Positions 32,622-33,571 of a stretch of 33,571 bases of DNA are shown piece by piece. The stretch is from Leptotrichiaceae bacterium. GTDB lineage: Bacteria > Fusobacteriota > Fusobacteriia > Fusobacteriales > Leptotrichiaceae. The notes under the pieces are model-generated. The model made no database searches and was not told where the DNA came from. It saw only the letters and a list, made by a program, of their open reading frames with translations. Both the position numbers and the translations under genes were made by a program. The stretch covers positions 1 to 33,571 of the forward strand of contig JAGOYM010000005.1 of the NCBI GenBank assembly GCA_018059165.1, given 5' to 3'. The first letter of the stretch is position 1. Each line of letters opens with the position of its first letter.

Positions 32622-32630
32622 TGTTATAAT
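32622..32630 (+). promoter_or_regulatory. Extended -10 promoter of the flavoprotein gene
   Basis: TGTTATAAT at 32622-32630 (TATAAT at 32625-32630) directly after the smpB terminator; no recognisable -35. The start codon is 46 nt downstream. Confidence 0.55.
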
Positions 32631-32675
32631 AAAGTAGAGAATTATAAGAAAATAAGGGAAGAGGAAATAAAAATT

Positions 32676-33571
32676 ATGAATTTAAATAGAAATGAAAAAC
32701 ATTCTTTTGAAATAGCAATAATAGGTGGAGGAGCGTCTGGCTTTATTACTGCAATTACTGCAAAAAGACGAGGGAAAAGTGTTGTAATTTTAGAAAAAAA
32801 AGATAGAGTGTTGAAGAAAGTTCTAACAACAGGGAATGGGCGTTGTAATTATACAAATGTTACCGCAAATATAAAAAATTATTATGGACAAAATATAGAA
32901 AAAGTAGAGCATATTTTAAATAGTTTTACACCTGATGATACTATCAAATTTTTTCAAGAAATAGGAATAGAACCGAAGTTTAGAGATAAAGGGAAAGCAT
33001 ATCCTATGAGTGATCAAGCATCATCAGTAGTTGATGCGTTACGGTTTGAAGCAGAAAAATTAGGAGTTGAAATAGTAACTAGTTTTGATGTTAGAGACTT
33101 TAAAAAAGAAGGAGATAAATTTGCAATTACATCAACTGATGGGCAAAAATATACAGCAAAAAAAATAGTTATGTCTACTGGTGGGAAATCATATCCTGAA
33201 TTAGGATCAGATGGAAAAGGATTTGAAATAGTGAAAAAACTAGGGCACAAAGTAACAGAGTTAAAACCCGCACTTGTACAACTCAAGACAGATAAAGAAG
33301 CTGTTAAAGGAATGCAAGGTGTAAAAGTTGATACGAAAATAGATGCACTTTATAAAAATAAAATAGTTGCGCAAGAAGAAGGAGAATTATTATTTACAGA
33401 TTATGGGATATCAGGAAATGCAATTTTTTACATATCGTATATAACTGCACTACATGATGATTTAGTATTTAGCGTAGATTTTATGCCAATGTATGATTAT
33501 GATGTATTACTTAAAATGCTGGAACAACGAAAGTCTAATCTAAATTATATGACAATGGAAAATTTCTTGAA
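32676..33571 (+). CDS. BaiN/HI0933-family FAD-dependent oxidoreductase (3'-partial)
   Basis: First 298 codons of a flavoprotein of the HI0933/YhiN/BaiN group, cut by the window end. Dinucleotide loop IAIIGGGASGFITAITAK near residues 13-30, then LEKKDRVLKKVLTTGNGRCN, GKAYPMSDQASSVVDAL and STGGKSYPELGSDG, all family hallmarks. The physiological substrate of most members is unknown; BaiN acts on bile-acid intermediates. The site GAGG is 11 nt from the ATG, slightly long. It stands alone behind its own promoter. Confidence 0.9.
   Translation, partial: MNLNRNEKHSFEIAIIGGGASGFITAITAKRRGKSVVILEKKDRVLKKVLTTGNGRCNYTNVTANIKNYYGQNIEKVEHILNSFTPDDTIKFFQEIGIEPKFRDKGKAYPMSDQASSVVDALRFEAEKLGVEIVTSFDVRDFKKEGDKFAITSTDGQKYTAKKIVMSTGGKSYPELGSDGKGFEIVKKLGHKVTELKPALVQLKTDKEAVKGMQGVKVDTKIDALYKNKIVAQEEGELLFTDYGISGNAIFYISYITALHDDLVFSVDFMPMYDYDVLLKMLEQRKSNLNYMTMENFL

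Noticed and set aside
1-33571. CRISPR arrays, insertion sequences, phage structural genes, toxin-antitoxin pairs
   Set aside because: No regularly spaced repeats, transposase, capsid or recognisable toxin genes found by reading both strands.

Overview
This 33.6 kb window is AT-rich chromosomal DNA with every recognisable protein gene on the + strand. Spacers are short and stops and starts often overlap. The gene set points to an anaerobic bacterium, most likely of the phylum Fusobacteriota. The evidence is low GC, a SpoIID/LytB-type protein next to tilS and ftsH, a block of yajC, amidase, GerMN protein, yqeK, rnr and smpB, a clostridial-type 2[4Fe-4S] ferredoxin, and a flavodiiron O2/NO reductase. 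A low-GC clostridial relative cannot be excluded, and the assignment is inference from gene content alone.

Layout. (1) 1-4409: cell-wall protein, tilS and ftsH, tightly overlapped. (2) 4410-14924: an arginine operon with its own promoter and leader. The leader encodes a 23-residue peptide with four Arg codons among residues 6-11, followed by two tandem intrinsic terminators. Then come argC, argJ, a single-gene carA-carB fusion, argB, a PrxQ/Bcp peroxiredoxin, argD and argF. Together these make ornithine and citrulline; argG and argH are not in the window. (3) 14967-22465: an endonuclease/exonuclease/phosphatase (EEP) protein, an exported ankyrin protein, a flavodiiron protein, PTS enzyme I, a DJ-1/PfpI protein, a second EEP protein, an Asp/Glu racemase-family protein and a DUF554 membrane protein. 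(4) 22507-22786: three tRNA genes (Ser-UGA, Ser-GCU, Arg-ACG). (5) 22790-25569: small accessory genes downstream of tRNA-Arg: a DUF4116-like repeat protein, an exported MORN-like protein, a YcxB-like membrane protein and a Cro/CI-type regulator. (6) 25578-27014: the infC-rpmI-rplT translation operon with a long structured leader, an attenuator hairpin and an apparent AUA start codon for infC. (7) 27106-32612: ferredoxin, then yajC, amidase, GerMN protein, yqeK, rnr and smpB. (8) 32676 to the end: start of a BaiN/HI0933-family flavoprotein, cut by the window edge.

The most interesting element is the arginine leader at 4442-4712. It has the parts of a ribosome-mediated attenuator: promoter, Arg-rich leader peptide, a possible antiterminator beginning at the peptide's 3' end, and a terminator. 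A second terminator follows whose arms can also pair with leader segments. This would couple arginyl-tRNA supply to transcription of the whole operon, including the fused carbamoyl-phosphate synthase. Folding was done by eye; no database or folding program was used.
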